From positions 41,309,124 to 41,373,123 of the forward strand of contig NC_089226.1 in assembly GCF_963924675.1 (NCBI RefSeq): 64,000 nucleotides of DNA, given 5' to 3'. This DNA comes from Phocoena phocoena. Its lineage: Eukaryota; Chordata; Mammalia; Artiodactyla; Phocoenidae. The stretch's first letter is position 1. Every line of letters begins with the position of its first letter. The notes beneath the pieces were generated by a model, which saw only the letters and a program-made list of their open reading frames with translations, ran no database searches and had not been told where the DNA came from. Shown here in pieces: positions 1 to 12,061 of this stretch. A program made the translations under genes and the position numbers.

Positions 1-1107
1 GGGGGCCATTTGAATGCATCACTTGAGTTTAGACTTCTTCTATGCTCCTTGCCTGGAGCCCTGAAAATCTTAGGTAGACTTCACAAGACGTTAGCTGTTG
101 TTTTCAGATTGAGGGAAAAAAGACTTTTCTAAAGAAAAGTATGACTCGCTCTAAATTGTGAAAGCACAACTCGCGTTGTTTCCTAATCCCTTCTACTCCC
201 TGCTATTGTATTGATTAGCTATAAATGTGCCCTGCTGGCTATCAAACATAGCAGAATTTTCCTTGGCAGAGGAAGGCTTCCTTTTCACCTGTTCAATGTT
301 CATAGCACAGTGAGATGAAAGGTTAATTCCTCAGAAAGGAAATTCTGGAAGGCAGACCCTTCCAGAGGGTGGAATTCAGGACCCAAGGGAGTTTTCCAGA
401 ACTGTGGTGATGGCAACAATGGGTCCACCAAAGGAAATGCACTTTCCAAAGGTCTTGGATATTTCAAATGTAATTAGGCGAGAGTTTAGGTGGTAAAAGG
501 ACTGTAGAAAAGAAGACACAAATTGAAAACAACTCACAGCTGGGTTAGCAGTGGACTAAAGAAGCACCTTTTCTCTGTGAACCAAGAACACACTGGGCCT
601 TAGCAGCATCTTTGTTCAGCAAGATCTGGCCCATTCTCTTCTTCCTTTCTATACCAACTCTTTCCTCCTCATTAAGCATATTATTCCAGTATACACTCAC
701 TTCTCTGCCCAGGAGAAAGCAGACATTTAATGCTAACTACACATAAACATTTTAGGAACCGTAATCCTAAAGGGGAGATTACGTAAGGGAGAGGGGAGAG
801 ATGTAAGTATAGCACTAGCAGACTCAGAGTTCATAAATCTTATTTTCCACTGGTTGAGAGCTCAGCCATAAAAGATACTCTTGGCAATGACCCAGCTTAC
901 AAAGTCTTAGAAGATGAAGGGATTTTTAACTGAAAATTCGGACTGATCTTCACAAATGGTTCTAAAAGACCTAAGTGCCCTGAAATACATCTTCCTCATT
1001 TCATTCCAAGAAATCTTTATTCCTGCCGTGTATTTATCAATATTTATAGAACCTAAAACAGCTGTTCAGCCACCTTATGATCTGTTTCAAGTGGCTTTTG
1101 ATACCAG

Positions 1108-1246
1108 ATTTTTTTTTTAATTTTTAATTAATTTTTTTGGCCACACCATGTGGCATGCGGGATCTTAGTTCCCTGACAAGGGATCAAACCCGTGCCCCCT
1201 GAAGTGGAAGTGCAAAGTCTTAACACTGGACCACCAGGGAAGTTCT
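1108..1246 (-). mobile_element. CHR-2-like tRNA-derived SINE
   Basis: In minus orientation: poly-T on the left, then GGCCACACCATGTGGCATGC, a B-box-like GGGATCAAACCC and the end CCACCAGGGAAG. It is flanked by an imperfect direct repeat of about 22 bp (1086-1107 and 1247-1269, both TTCAAG-GGCTTTTGATA-CCAG), so it is a genuine but fairly old insertion. Confidence 0.85.
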
Positions 1247-2204
1247 TTCAAGAGGCTTTTGATAACCAGTTTTGGAATTTTTGATGCGTTCATCCAACAA
1301 AAAAAAAATCTTTAGGGCCAGCGAGGTAATAGGCCTGGACATATAAAGATGAAAAAAAAAAAAGTTCCATCTCTTCTTCCCCACAGGAAACAACACACAC
1401 ACACACAAAAACATGATTACAGTACAATAAAGTAACTGCATTGCGAGAGGTATGTGAGTGCAAGGGAAGCCCTAGAGAAGGAACAATTGTGTTTCCTGGG
1501 AGAATGTCAGAAGTCCTTGCAGAGGAAGAAAGCATTTTAAAAACTCTGGCTTGAAGGATGAGCTCTTTTGAGTAGCAAGGAACTGTGTTTCTTGGGAATG
1601 AATCTACCATCGTTAGTGGCATGACCGCATGCACGTGTTAATGTTTACTTACGGTAAGTTCACAACTCTCCCAGCCTACTCTGTGCTGTCTCCATGATTG
1701 GATTCATTTCCGTTTCTGAGGCCTGCAAACTCCTAGGTGGCTCCTACCTGTTGACTAGTTAGCACGGGCTCAAAAATGGAACCACGCCACAGGGAGGTAG
1801 CAATGAGCATAAATGAATCACAGAATTCATCCCATCAAATGGATGTAACTCTAGATTATCTGGGCATTAACTTCCAGTTAGACATGGGAACAGTAATTTA
1901 TGTATTTAAGAAGTCTGTTCCTTTCCATTCTGTGGACGTGCCTCTTCCCATGTCCTATTTTAGCCGGCCAAAAGATATCCTTTCTATAAATGTCTGTGTT
2001 TGTTTCTGAGATACAGCTACATATACTACATTCAGAGTCTTTTTTGCCCTAATGCAATGGCTACATTGTTTAGAAAACTTGCATTATCAATAATGCAGTT
2101 TCAAAGCCTCTGTTTTAAAGGGGAAAAGAGGACTAGATAATTTCAAACCCATGATAGCAAAGCTATTTTCTCCTGCCAGGAGTTATGGTAAAAAAATAAT
2201 AATA

Positions 2205-2434
2205 GGGCTTCCCTGGTGGCGCAGTGGTTGAGAGTCCGCCTGCCGATGCAGGGGACACGGGTTCATGCCCCGGTCTGGGAAGATCCCACGTGCCGCGGAG
2301 CGGCTGGGCCCGTGAGCCATGGCCGCTGAGCCTGTGCGTCCAGAGCCTGTGCTCCGCAACGGGAGAGGCCACAACAGTGAGAGGTCCGCGTAACGCAAAA
2401 AAAAAAAAAAAATAATAATAATAATAATAATAAA
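2205..2434 (+). mobile_element. CHR SINE (cetacean type)
   Basis: Starts GGGCTTCCCTGGTGGCGCAG, carries the tRNA-like B-box region near GGGTTCATGCCCC and ends in poly-A followed by an (AAT)n tract. It inserted into A/T-rich DNA, so the target duplication is unclear. Reading frames across it in both directions are not genes. Confidence 0.95.
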
Positions 2435-4016
2435 AATTTAAGAAAAATTAAAAAAAAAAAACAAACCCAGCTGTAAGTGCATATAATAAAGGCTAAACAC
2501 TGTATTTCAGAATAAACACAGCATTTGAGTACTTCTCCCTTTTATTCACATGTTTTGGCCTTTTCTTTTACCACCAGTCCTGCCCTGGTAGTTAGCATTG
2601 GGCTTCTCACTTTATCACCCATATCGCTTATATTGGGTTAAAGCACAAAGTCACTTAGATCAGTAACTGGAGTTCAAATTCACAGCTCTTTTTCTTCTTC
2701 TTTCCTTATGTCATAACCGTAGAACCCATATAGTTAAATTCATTAAATTAATGAATTGCATTAGATCCAGCTCCCCTTATAAAAACTCTAGCTGGAAGAC
2801 AGATAGAAAATATATTAATATATTATAATAAGTGCATTCTAAATTAATGTAAATATTAAACATATAATAATGTATATTTCTATTCATTCCAGCAGTCATT
2901 GACTTTGATAGGTTATTTTTCCTTCCTTTTCTTTTTAATAGGTTTCCTAAGGCAGAGGGGACAGCTCCGGCAAGCGATCTGTCTCTCGATGCTTTAAAAA
3001 TCCTAGGGGGCCTCCTCCCTGCCTCCAGGCCCGGGACGGGAGTAGCCATAAACGTTCTGGCTCCAGCTGCTGCTGTCAGTTTGCTCTGTTCACCGTCTGC
3101 TCTCTTGTGGCTCATGGAAGTATGAAGGCAGATTAGAGTCTGGAGGTCAGTGTAAATGTTACGTGCTCCTTAGCTGGGGACAGATGTGAGCATACGCACG
3201 AAATGCAGTCTTTTCCAAGTAGAGAAAGACTTCCGGTTACTGAAAAACAGCTTTCCCCAAACCAAATGCTCCCCATATGCGATACTGTAGTTCTTCCCTC
3301 TCTTCAACTATGATAAGAAATTAGGTCCTTTCTGAAATATTTATCGTGAGAGGGACTTGACCCTCATACGCCAACCCTGAACAATGCTGTGTGTCCTTTG
3401 ACCTCCGATGTACCCAGGCCTGGGTCTTGGGGACACTTTCCTGGGGATAACAACCCTCTTCCCAGCTAAAGCCGTAAAGCTTCCAGCAACATAGAATCCA
3501 GTATGCTTTCAATGGGTGTTGAGGGGTTAACTTGTTTTTAGAAAACACATGCTCACATCATCCCCTTTGCAGAGAAGCACTCATACCTACTATCGTTAGG
3601 AGTCTTAAAGACCCTCTCTCTGGTGGAGGAAAGTGGCTCATCCACTCCCATACAACCGTTAAGGGACAACAGTGTCTGCTCCCATTGGCTTCTGGGAGGA
3701 AGTTTATCTTATTAACTGTCGTTAAATAATCCAGGTTTAATTAACTTGTTCTGTGATCAGTGACAGCTTGCGGGGAATGCAGGCTCTAGACCTTCATGAT
3801 CTGCATCTCCAGGCATCCATCAGTCTGGTGCCAGAGTGAGCATGAAGGGAGAAAGGTCCCACTTTATCAAACCCACTGACACCGTTTGTGGTGAGTCAGG
3901 GCAGGGCAGAAGGATCAGATGTTTTTAGCAATTGTCAGAGCATAAAGCAGGCAGAGAAATCTCTGTTTCGCATCCCTAGGTCCCCTCTGGAAGGTGGGGC
4001 ACTGTAGTAGGAAAGG

Positions 4017-4205
4017 GTGCGGCATCGACAGGCAGCAGCCCTGGATTTTGGCCCTAGTTATTCAACGTATTTCCTGTGTGGCTCTGAACAAGTCACTTGA
4101 CTTCTCTGGGTCTTGCTTTTCTTTTGTGAAAAATGAGGATAATGATTCTTCATAGAGTTGTGAGCATTAGATGGGCTAATGTATGTGAAAGCAACTTGTA
4201 AAGAA
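4017..4205 (+). mobile_element. MIR SINE
   Basis: Core pattern GGCTCTGAACAAGTCACTTG, GACTTCTCTGGGTCTTG, GAAAAATGAGGATAATGATT, AGAGTTGTGAGCATTAGATG. Confidence 0.75.
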
Positions 4206-5434
4206 AAAAATTTAGAATAAAAACAAATTACTACAAGGTCCCCTAACTGGAGACACTAGGCTGACAATATGGCAGAGATCTAAACTCCAGTGTAATCCTT
4301 TTCTTGCTGTTCTTTCTGGGTCAGATTCACGATTTGTAAACTGACAGATGATATGAAATACTGTGTGCATGGGAGGAGCTTTTTGTTAATCAGCGTCACA
4401 GGCCATGTGCAGCTGGGTTAGCCCCTTCACAAGCTTATCCCGGGCAGAGGTATTCTTTTCACAAAGTCTCTCTACCAGGAGAAATGTGCCCAAGATGTGG
4501 CCATTCATCACAAGGTTTCCCACCCCTGAAACTTAGCTCGGTTGGAAATTTAGGTCACTTTCTACAGAGCTGACAATATACAATTCACTTGAGCAGAAGC
4601 TCAGAGCTTTGGAACCTGCAGGGAGGAGGAAGGTGATCCTCCCGTGGTTTTAAAAGGGTCTCAGTTCCCTATGCATGACTCTCCTCTCCTTATCTCCCCA
4701 GAATTCCCACAGCTCCCAGCATTAAGTCTATGCCTTTAGCTAATACATCAGTATTTAGCTGTGATTATTATTGCTGCCACTTTGAGCTTATTCAACCTCT
4801 TGATTTATATCACTGCCTCATTATACTGAGAATCTAATGACTGATGGTAAACATCCTACACCCTGAGTTCGCATGCTTTGCCAAGATGCCATGTCTCAGC
4901 CAATGCCACGTAAGTCAATAAGCTTCCTTCTTAATTCCTGGCCTGCATGAAGTTTTAAAACACATTCTCCTAAGGTCCCTTGGCTTTGAAGTGGTTTCTT
5001 GTGGTTGTCCCAGAAGCACAGAATCACGTTGATAGGTGTTTGCTTGGCTCCGCCATATTTTCTGGATGATTCTGCTAAAGGCTGAGTACAGTTTCATTCA
5101 ACATATCCTCTCTGGGGCAGCTGTGTGTGGATGGAATATATAAGGGGTTATCCACATGGTGAGAAGCTGGTATCACCTCCATACTGGGTACCTCCAAACC
5201 TCCCCTGGCACTTCAGGACTCATACATGCTGGAGATCAGGGATCTGCAGAGACATATCTGTTGTGAATGAGAAATAAAAACTTCCCAGTTTTTAGGGGGA
5301 ATCTGGTTAAGATTCGGAGATAACACTAAATTATTCAGAATCCCTGGGGTTGGGACAATGGGCTCTGTCCTTTGAGAATTAGCATTAACAATCCCCAGCC
5401 CAAGTGCAAACACAATCTCAGGTTGTTTTATGTT

Positions 5435-5644
5435 GTTTTTTTTTTTTTTTTTGCGGTACGCGGGCCTCTCACTGTTGTGGCCTCTCCCGTTGCGGAGCAC
5501 AGGCTGCGGACGCGCAGGCTCAGCGGCCATGGCTCATGGGCCTAGCTGCTCCGCGGCATGTGGGATCCTCCCAGACCGGGGCACGAACCCGTGTCCCCTG
5601 CATCGGCAGGCGGACTCTCAACCACGGCGCCACCAGGGAAGGCC
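5435..5644 (-). mobile_element. CHR SINE (cetacean type), reverse
   Basis: Poly-T head and CCAGGGAAGGCC end. It is flanked by an 11-bp direct repeat TGTTTTATGTT at 5424-5434 and 5645-5655, a target-site duplication. Confidence 0.95.
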
Positions 5645-5749
5645 TGTTTTATGTTTTTTAAAATCTCATCAAGGCTAAGTTTTAAGTGTCTTACTGCCTT
5701 GCAGAAGCGTTCATCATTTTATTTTATTTTATTGTGCTTATGAGAAGTA

Positions 5750-6000
5750 CATCACTGTGGCTGCCTCTCACAGGCTCCATTTACCTATCCTACCATATTT
5801 TTCCAGGACTGTCCAGACTCCCCACCATCCAACTCAATCCGGCTGAGCTCCCTGTTGTTCGCTCAGTACACGATGCCGGTTCTTGGTCCATGAGAATGGG
5901 GATCATGTTAGCCTCGCTCACCATTGTATCTCCAGCAGCCCGCCTAGGGCTTGGAAAAGTATTTAATTCACTGTTGAGTGAGTGAGCAAATGAAAGGGTG
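5750..6000 (+). mobile_element. L2-like fragment
   Basis: CACCATTGTATCTCCAGCAG then GCCTAGGGCTTGGAAAAGTA and a GAGTGAGTGAGCAAATGAA end resemble the L2 3' terminus. Left boundary uncertain. Confidence 0.5.
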
Positions 6001-6528
6001 CCCCGAATCCCTGGGCTTTTCTCTTCACTTCTCTCTCTGCTCAAAATACCTTCCCAGGACTATTCATTGCTTCCAACGCCTTTCATGGACTCCTTCAAGT
6101 AGGACAGAGGATTCCTTCCTTTTTGCTTATTCTGTGCCCCAACTACAGGAATTACAACTCTTTCTAGCTCCTATTTTTCACAGCCAAGGAGCAAAGGTAC
6201 TTCTGTTGTTTGTCTAGAAAAAGAGATTCAAGGGGTCCTAAAAACTAGCCTTAGATGACTGGAGGGCAACTTGTACAGGAGGGGTTAGACAGCTCGGGTT
6301 CTGTATGGCTCTAAATGGTGGAGCTGGGTGACATCACAAGGAGGTGGATTTTGGTGCCCTAGAGGAGAGAAGTTGTGTTAGGTCCATCTTGTGAGGTAGT
6401 GAGTGCCCGGACTGGGGTTCAAACCTTGGCTGAATTATTGTGCCAGGAGTACAGTAAACAGGATGTCTGTAGTGGGTGGGAGGTTGGACTGGGTGAATTT
6501 CAAGTTCCTTTCACATCTGTGCAGAGGT

Positions 6529-6985
6529 GATAGGGTACAGTGGTTAGGACTGCCAGGTGTGAATCCTAGCTTGACCCTTACTAAGTTTGTGACCTTGAGC
6601 AAGTCAACTGATATTTCCAAGTCCAAGTTTCCTTAGCTTTTTTTTTTTTTTTTTTTTTTTTTTGCGGTACGCGGGCCTCTCACTGTTGTGGCCTCTCCCA
6701 TTGCGGAGCCAGGCTTTCGGACGCGCAGGCTCACCAGTCATGGCTCACGGTAGCAGCCGCTCCGCGGCATGTGGGATCTTCCCGGACCGGGGCAAGAACC
6801 CGTGTCCCCTGCATCGTCAGGCGGACTCTCAACCACTGCGCCACCAGGGAAGCCCCTTCCTTAGCTTTTGAGGAAAGTTAACGATACCTACTCTTTAGGG
6901 TTATGATGAGGGTTAAATGCAATGACACATGTGTGAAAAACAGCACAGTAACAGGTCACCGCTCACTAAATATTAGTTGCAATGT
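6529..6985 (+). mobile_element. MIR SINE split by a CHR SINE
   Basis: The left half (6529-6641) has ACAGTGGTTAGGACTGCCAG and GTGACCTTGAGCAAGTCAAC. The right half (6870-6985) has ACGATACCTACTCTTTAGGG and GATGAGGGTTAAATGCAATG. The young SINE at 6639-6856 separates them. Confidence 0.8.
6639..6856 (-). mobile_element. CHR SINE inserted in a MIR
   Basis: Poly-T head of about 24 bases, with CHR body in reverse. A perfect 13-bp target duplication TTCCTTAGCTTTT flanks it (6629-6641 and 6857-6869). The MIR sequence continues on both sides. Confidence 0.95.
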
Positions 6986-7990
6986 TTGTCCCTGCCTTTA
7001 TCTGTGCACTGCACTGCACGCGGTTTCTCGCCTCTATTCCTTGGCTCTAATGTTCCTCAGGCTTGAGCACTCCCTCCCCATCACCTACCTAATGCTAGGC
7101 ATCCTTTCAGACCTAGTGCAGGTGGCATCACCCTCAGTGTTCTTCTCCCTGCCCTGCAAACCCTCACAGTGGCATCATACACCACTGGCTGAGGGCACGG
7201 CTGCTGTCACCCTCAGCCCTGCCAGCACAGGGCTCACCCACGGCAGATGCTCCACGCGTTTTACTGGAGCTCCAGTTTCTAGTCTGGGTTCCATATCTGA
7301 ACCAGGACTGGACAAATCAGGCATCCACTTCCACTAACATTCTCATAAACTCTTAAACTCTGATGGTCTCGTGGCAAGTCCATTCTCTTGGACAAGCGTC
7401 TCCTTTTTGATATATTTCTAGATTAGACTTTTGAAAAATCAATGAAAATTTTCCAAAATGGACAATCATCACGGCCCCACGGGCTGCCCCAATGCTCTGT
7501 CCTCTGGCTTCCGCAGAGGAGCTCAAGGGCCTTTATCATTCCCCATCGTTTAGGTTGGTGTCGGGCTTTCTTACCCAAGTGCCAAAGTTCACTGAACATC
7601 TGAAGTTTACCAGGAGCCACCGCACGACCTCAGAACTCTCTCTGTAGCTCTCAAACTTTTGTTCAAACGTGATGCTTCATGGGGGCTGGAATATAATGAG
7701 GCTCTTTGGCACTAAATTTCAAGCCTGTCTGCATTTTGTCAAAGCAACTCAGCATTTTGGTTTAAGATGTAAATGATGTTAATTTGACCCAAAAGTCTGC
7801 ATGAGAGAAAGATGGGTTGGAAGTTGGGAGGAGGGTAGAATATTGAGGCCAAATCTGTATAAATATTACTACACAGCCCAGAATGGGCAGCTACCTCTAT
7901 TTATCATCCTAATTATTCCACCAGGTGGTGGGAAAGTCCGTTTATTGTATCTGCCAACCTTCTAGGGTAAACAGACAAGCAGCAATACTG

Positions 7991-7997
7991 GGTGTGC

Positions 7998-8037
<40 letters not shown>

Positions 8038-8050
8038 ATGTGTGTGTGTT
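7991..8050 (+). repeat. (TG)n microsatellite
   Basis: About 60 bp of TG dinucleotides with a few CG and AT interruptions. Confidence 0.95.
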
Positions 8051-9269
8051 TGGGGGCCTGGGGGCATTTACTGACTTCAATTACCTCTCCTTTCCAATAA
8101 ATGAGAAAATGTCTAAAATGATTAATGCTTTCCTTAACAGTTCTTCACTGTATTTTTATTTACGAGGATACTTCAGAAAAACCGAGAGAGCCATTACTAT
8201 GATAATTAAGAGTTTGCCCTCTGAACCCAGAGGAAATTGTTTTTATTTTATGTTGATGTGAGATTTCTTAGAGTTTGGTTTCCTCACCAAACTCGCCAGA
8301 ATTAGAATCACCCAGGCTACATATATAGTGGCTCCTAGGCTCCACCCAAAACCTCCTGCTATATTTGAGTGTGGGTCTCAGTAGTGGGCATTTCTAGTAA
8401 GCCACAGGCATAGTGGGGTCTGAGATCCTCTGCTATTCTGCCATGGGTCTATGAGGTTGGTGATCAGTCAGGAAAAATGGGGTTATTTGAATATTCTTAT
8501 AGAGTACATAGCACTGGGGTTATGAATCATATAAAAAATGGAAGAGTTCCTGTTCTTAAGATGCAGGTAATAAAACAAGGGCCCAAGGTGAACCTTTATT
8601 AAATCAGCATGCCCTTCTCACCAGCCGTATGGCCCTGGGCAAAGCAGGGAGCTACCACATTTATAAAAGGGAGATTATCGTATATCAGCTGCTGAAGTTG
8701 GGGATTGGGCCAGATGATGTTTTGAGGTCCTTTTACCACTAACATCCAGTATTTTATTTTGCAGCTTAATTACAAGAGTGACTTAAAGGTGCAAAGGGGC
8801 TGAGAAGTGAGGCTGAGTCTGCACAGAGCTCTTGTTCAGGAAATGCTCGCTTTTTAAACCGAGACGGCCTCCTCTTGGGACGTCTCGGGGCTGAATCACA
8901 AAAACTTCCAGCATTCCGGGTTTCCCGGGAGTGGAAAGATTTATGGGGACTCGAGGACAGGAGTCCTGGGCCAGGATACCACCTTGAAACTCATTGCATT
9001 TCAAACATCAGTGTCTCATGCAAAATGCAGAGCAAGACCCCTCTCTCCAACAAAATCTGAATCCCTGCTTTGAAGAAAACTGCTAAGCCTGCCCTCCCCT
9101 TGTCTCTTCTTGAAGAACTCATACTCATCTCTCAAAACTTAGAATATAGGTGGTCTCTGGTGCCTAAATGTCACAGAAAGCTTTCCTCTGGCCACGATAC
9201 GCACTCTGTCCTTTTTCCTCCCCAGCATTCCTTATAACACTATTAATGCAAACAGGTACTTGCAACAAC

Positions 9270-9385
9270 TGAGTTCACAATAGCCAGCTCCTAAGAGCAG
9301 GGACTGTGTCTTTTTTCACTTTGAATCTGCGGTGCCTAGGACATTGCCGGCACCACAGTTTTTTACTGGATGAAATGAGTTCCCA
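9270..9385 (+). mobile_element. L2 3' end fragment
   Basis: Reads AAGAGCAGGGACTGTGTCTT ... GTGCCTAGGACATTGCCGGC ... ACTGGATGAAATGA, the usual end of L2. Confidence 0.6.
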
Positions 9386-10592
9386 GAGCACAAGGATTAA
9401 TTAGCCGATTTAGTTTCTCCTTCAGAGTCTGCACTGTCCTGTCTCGAACCTCTTTTGAACCCTGCTGTGAATCACTGCAGGAAGGCTCTAGCAGAGCTTT
9501 GGGGCATAAATCAATTTGCCTACAAAGGAAATATGGTAGGGTCTGGACGACTGGCATTCATAAATCCTGCATGTTGGTGGCTTCTGCCAGAAATGCATTT
9601 CACCTAGCACACATGCTTGGAGTTACTTTGGAGCTACTTTGGAGCTAATTTACATATTCAACAGTTTGGATATCACTGCATCTACGTGATGAAAACACAA
9701 ACAGAATTCACTGGGGACCACAAAGTGAGTGGCCAGCACTCTTCTAGGCTGCTTGGAGGTCATCAAAAGGTCTCTCGAGGGAGCTGTGATCTCTGGGGCC
9801 TTCCTCTGATGAACTCATTCTCCAAAGTGCAACACAAAACTTTCTACAAGGGAAGAGGGCAGGGGCCCTGCCTGTCCTCAATTACCTAAAGGATGTTTTA
9901 TAAATGGCTTCTCTTCTGGCCACAGTACCTTTAGGCCAAGTTTACACTGGCTAGAAAAACTCCAGGTGCAATTTTCTTCGAAGAGAGCAGTGAATTTATG
10001 GCGCCACATGTCAGAGAGAGAAAAAGAGGGAGAGAGCAAGGTTTCTTGCTGACCACTGTGGTCAGGCGACTCTGTGCAGCTATGGCCTCTGACCAGGGAA
10101 GGTCAAGGTTCAGTGACTCTAGTTACGTCGACAAATACAAACCATTCCATCTCTGCCGCTCTGAGGGCTGAATCCACCCCTTGACTGTGCTCCAGAATAT
10201 CTGGCCCCTGTTTTTCACTGAAGCAAATCCAGCTGTCTTTCCCCTCTGCGATAGCTTCTGAACTTGTTTCCCTGCCTCTGGCCCGGCCCCCTCTAACCCA
10301 TTCACCTCTGCAGCCAGCAGGCTCTTCATGAAATACAGACCTGATTCTGTCACTTCTCCCCCCTCAAATGAGCCAATGGCTCCCACTGCTTTGAGATAAT
10401 TTCTAGAACTTCACCCTGGCTAATGGCTCTTCTGTGATCACTGGGCCGACTCACAAGTCTCCTTTGTCATCACTGGAAATCTCTTTCAATCCCCTCATTG
10501 TAGGTTGCTGTCTTGCCCCTAAGCCTCATACAAACAGCCCCTCCACTGGAATGCTGTCCCTCCCCTACCTGTTTTCACACGTCTAATTCCTA

Positions 10593-11145
10593 CTTTTTTT
10601 TTTTCTAACATTGAAATATAGTTGATTTACAATGACGTGTTAGCTTCAGGTGTACAGCAAAGTTCTACATATATATTTATATATATATATATATATATAT
10701 ATACTTTTTCAGATTCTTTTCCATTATAGGTTATTACAAGATATTGAATATAGCTCCCTGTGCTATACAGTAGGTGCTTATTGTTTATTTTACATATAGT
10801 ACTGTTATCTGTTAATCCCATACTCCTAATTTATACCCTCCACCTTGCCCCTTTGATAACCATAAGTTTGTTTTCTATGACTGAGAGTCAAATTCTGTTT
10901 TGTAAATAAGTTCGTTCATATAATTTGTTTTTGGATTCCACATGTAGGTGATATCATATGATACTTGGTGCAGCCACCATGGAGAACAGTATGGAGGTTC
11001 CTTAAAAAACTAAAAATAGAGTTACCGTATGATCCAGCAATCCCACTCCTGGCCGTATATCCAGAAAAGACAAAAACTCTAATCTGAAAAGACACATGCA
11101 CCCCAATGTTCATTGCAGCACTATTTACAATGTGCAAGACATGGC
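10593..11145. mobile_element. L1 3' end with 5' inversion, inserted in an L2
   Basis: The left part (10593 to about 10964) is an L1 3' UTR in minus orientation with a poly-T end and an (AT)n tract. The right part (about 10965-11145) is the end of L1 ORF2 in plus orientation (AGTTACCGTATGATCCAGCA, GCAGCACTATTTACAA). One element in two opposed pieces is the signature of twin priming. L2-like sequence lies on both sides (about 10230-10592 and 11146-11195). Its right end is about 117 bp from the FAT3 exon boundary at 11263. Confidence 0.82.
10668..10703 (+). repeat. (AT)n tract within L1 3' UTR
   Basis: 36 bp of AT, interrupted by one TTT, inside the L1 at 10593-11145. Confidence 0.9.
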
Positions 11146-11262
11146 GGTCAGTAAATATTTTGTCCAATGAGTAAATGAACGAATGCATGCATGCCAGGAT
11201 GGTAATCCAGGCCACCTCTGAAAGCTCAGGACTGGGGAGGGAACTCTCCGAACCGCACTCAC

Positions 11263-12061
11263 CGTTACAGGTGCAGCGCACGTTCCTGTAGAAACGCGGG
11301 CACACGAAGCTGATGCGAGCTGTGCTGTAGGTCATGAGCGCGTGGGAATCCAGCGACAAGCCTTGCTCGCAATGCTGCTCCTGGCAATCCAGCCCGGAGC
11401 AGTTCTTCTCCAGGATGGCTGAGATGCGCATGACGTTCTCCAGATGTCTCCTGGCGTTGGACAGCTTCTGGATCAGGTAGGCCGGCTTGTAGAACTCACT
11501 GTTGGGCGTCTCCACCGCGAACAGCATGTCCAGCTCATGGGTGCCCGCCACGGGCTGGATGCTGATGATATGCAGGCTGTCCTGCTTCTGGGTGAGGACC
11601 GCGTTCCGCAGGGTGCGCCGGAACCCGTGCATGTGCAGCCCCACAAAGTCCTCGGGGGATACGTTCTCGAAGCGGATGGTGACGGTGTTCTGCAGCATCT
11701 CGTGCACCAGCTGCTCCACATGCACGACCACGTCGATGGGCACCTGGAAACGGCCATCACTCACTGACACGTTCAGGATGTACTTCCCGCTGTCCAGGCC
11801 TCCTAGGGCGATGATTTTCCCATCATGACTGTTCACCTTGAACAAGCTTTTCTGCTCCGATTTCAGGGCAAATGTGAGGACATCATACACATCTTGATCT
11901 GTGGCATGGATCTTCCCAATGACCCCACCAGGAAAGTCGTCCTCCATGGTGACAATGAAAATTTCCAGGGGAATGGCTGTGGGCTTGTGGATGCTTTCCT
12001 CGATGACCCGCACACGGATGTAGGAGTTAGAAACTTGCTGAGGTTTGCCTGAGTCTTTTGC
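11263..12061 (-). CDS. FAT3: FAT3 exon, 799 nt: last cadherin repeat and pre-EGF segment
   Basis: Acceptor ggttgttttag|GCAAA, donor TGTAACG|gtgagt; phase 0 in, phase 1 out, 266 codons plus one base. Residues 1-23 finish a cadherin repeat ([18 protein letters not shown]). About 30-120 form the last one ([52 protein letters not shown]). The rest is the membrane-proximal stretch with [18 protein letters not shown] and a cysteine cluster ([26 protein letters not shown]) leading into the EGF region. The sequence is a near match to vertebrate FAT3 as I remember it. Sequons NVS and NCS are present. The next exon would begin left of the window or was missed. The open frame continues 347 nt past the donor into an L1 insertion; that tail is not normal coding sequence. 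Confidence 0.95.

Larger units (their letters stand above)
10230..11195 (+). mobile_element. L2 relic interrupted by L1
   Basis: 10230-10592 has the L2 plus-strand pattern (AGCCAATGGCTCCCACTGCT, CCCCTCCACTGGAATGCTGT). After the L1 insertion, 11146-11195 continues with the L2 terminus (AGTAAATATTTTGTCCAATG, GAACGAATG). Confidence 0.65.
1..11262 (-). other. FAT3: FAT3 intron (3' end outside window)
   Basis: This is the intron following the exon at 11263-12061, starting with gtgagt on the minus strand and running off the left edge. I looked for the next FAT3 exon (LamG/EGF region) and recognised none. Contents are repeats listed separately: a CHR-2-like SINE at 1108-1246, CHR SINEs at 2205, 5435 and 6639, MIRs, a (TG)n tract at 7991-8050, L2 pieces and an inverted L1 at 10593-11145. 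The stretches 1-1100, 2500-4000, 4250-5420, 6990-7990 and 8440-9270 show nothing I can name. Confidence 0.7.

Noticed and set aside
2163..2415. Recurring protein-like frames rich in HGSRAQPLRG and similar text at many places
   Set aside because: They coincide exactly with CHR SINE copies (2205, 5435, 6639, 13231, 17610, 25945, 31887, 37051) on either strand, so they reflect the repeat and not a gene family.
7000..7337. 144-codon plus-strand frame ending at 7337
   Set aside because: No recognisable domain, no supporting splice or promoter context, and its start falls in MIR sequence.
1..11262. Search for the next FAT3 exon (LamG/EGF region)
   Set aside because: No minus-strand segment with an EGF cysteine pattern and matching phase 1 acceptor was recognised; a short exon could still be missed without alignment.
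11444..11828. Open frames of 107-108 codons antisense to the 799-nt FAT3 exon
   Set aside because: They mirror a confirmed cadherin exon; GC-rich coding sequence often leaves the opposite strand open.
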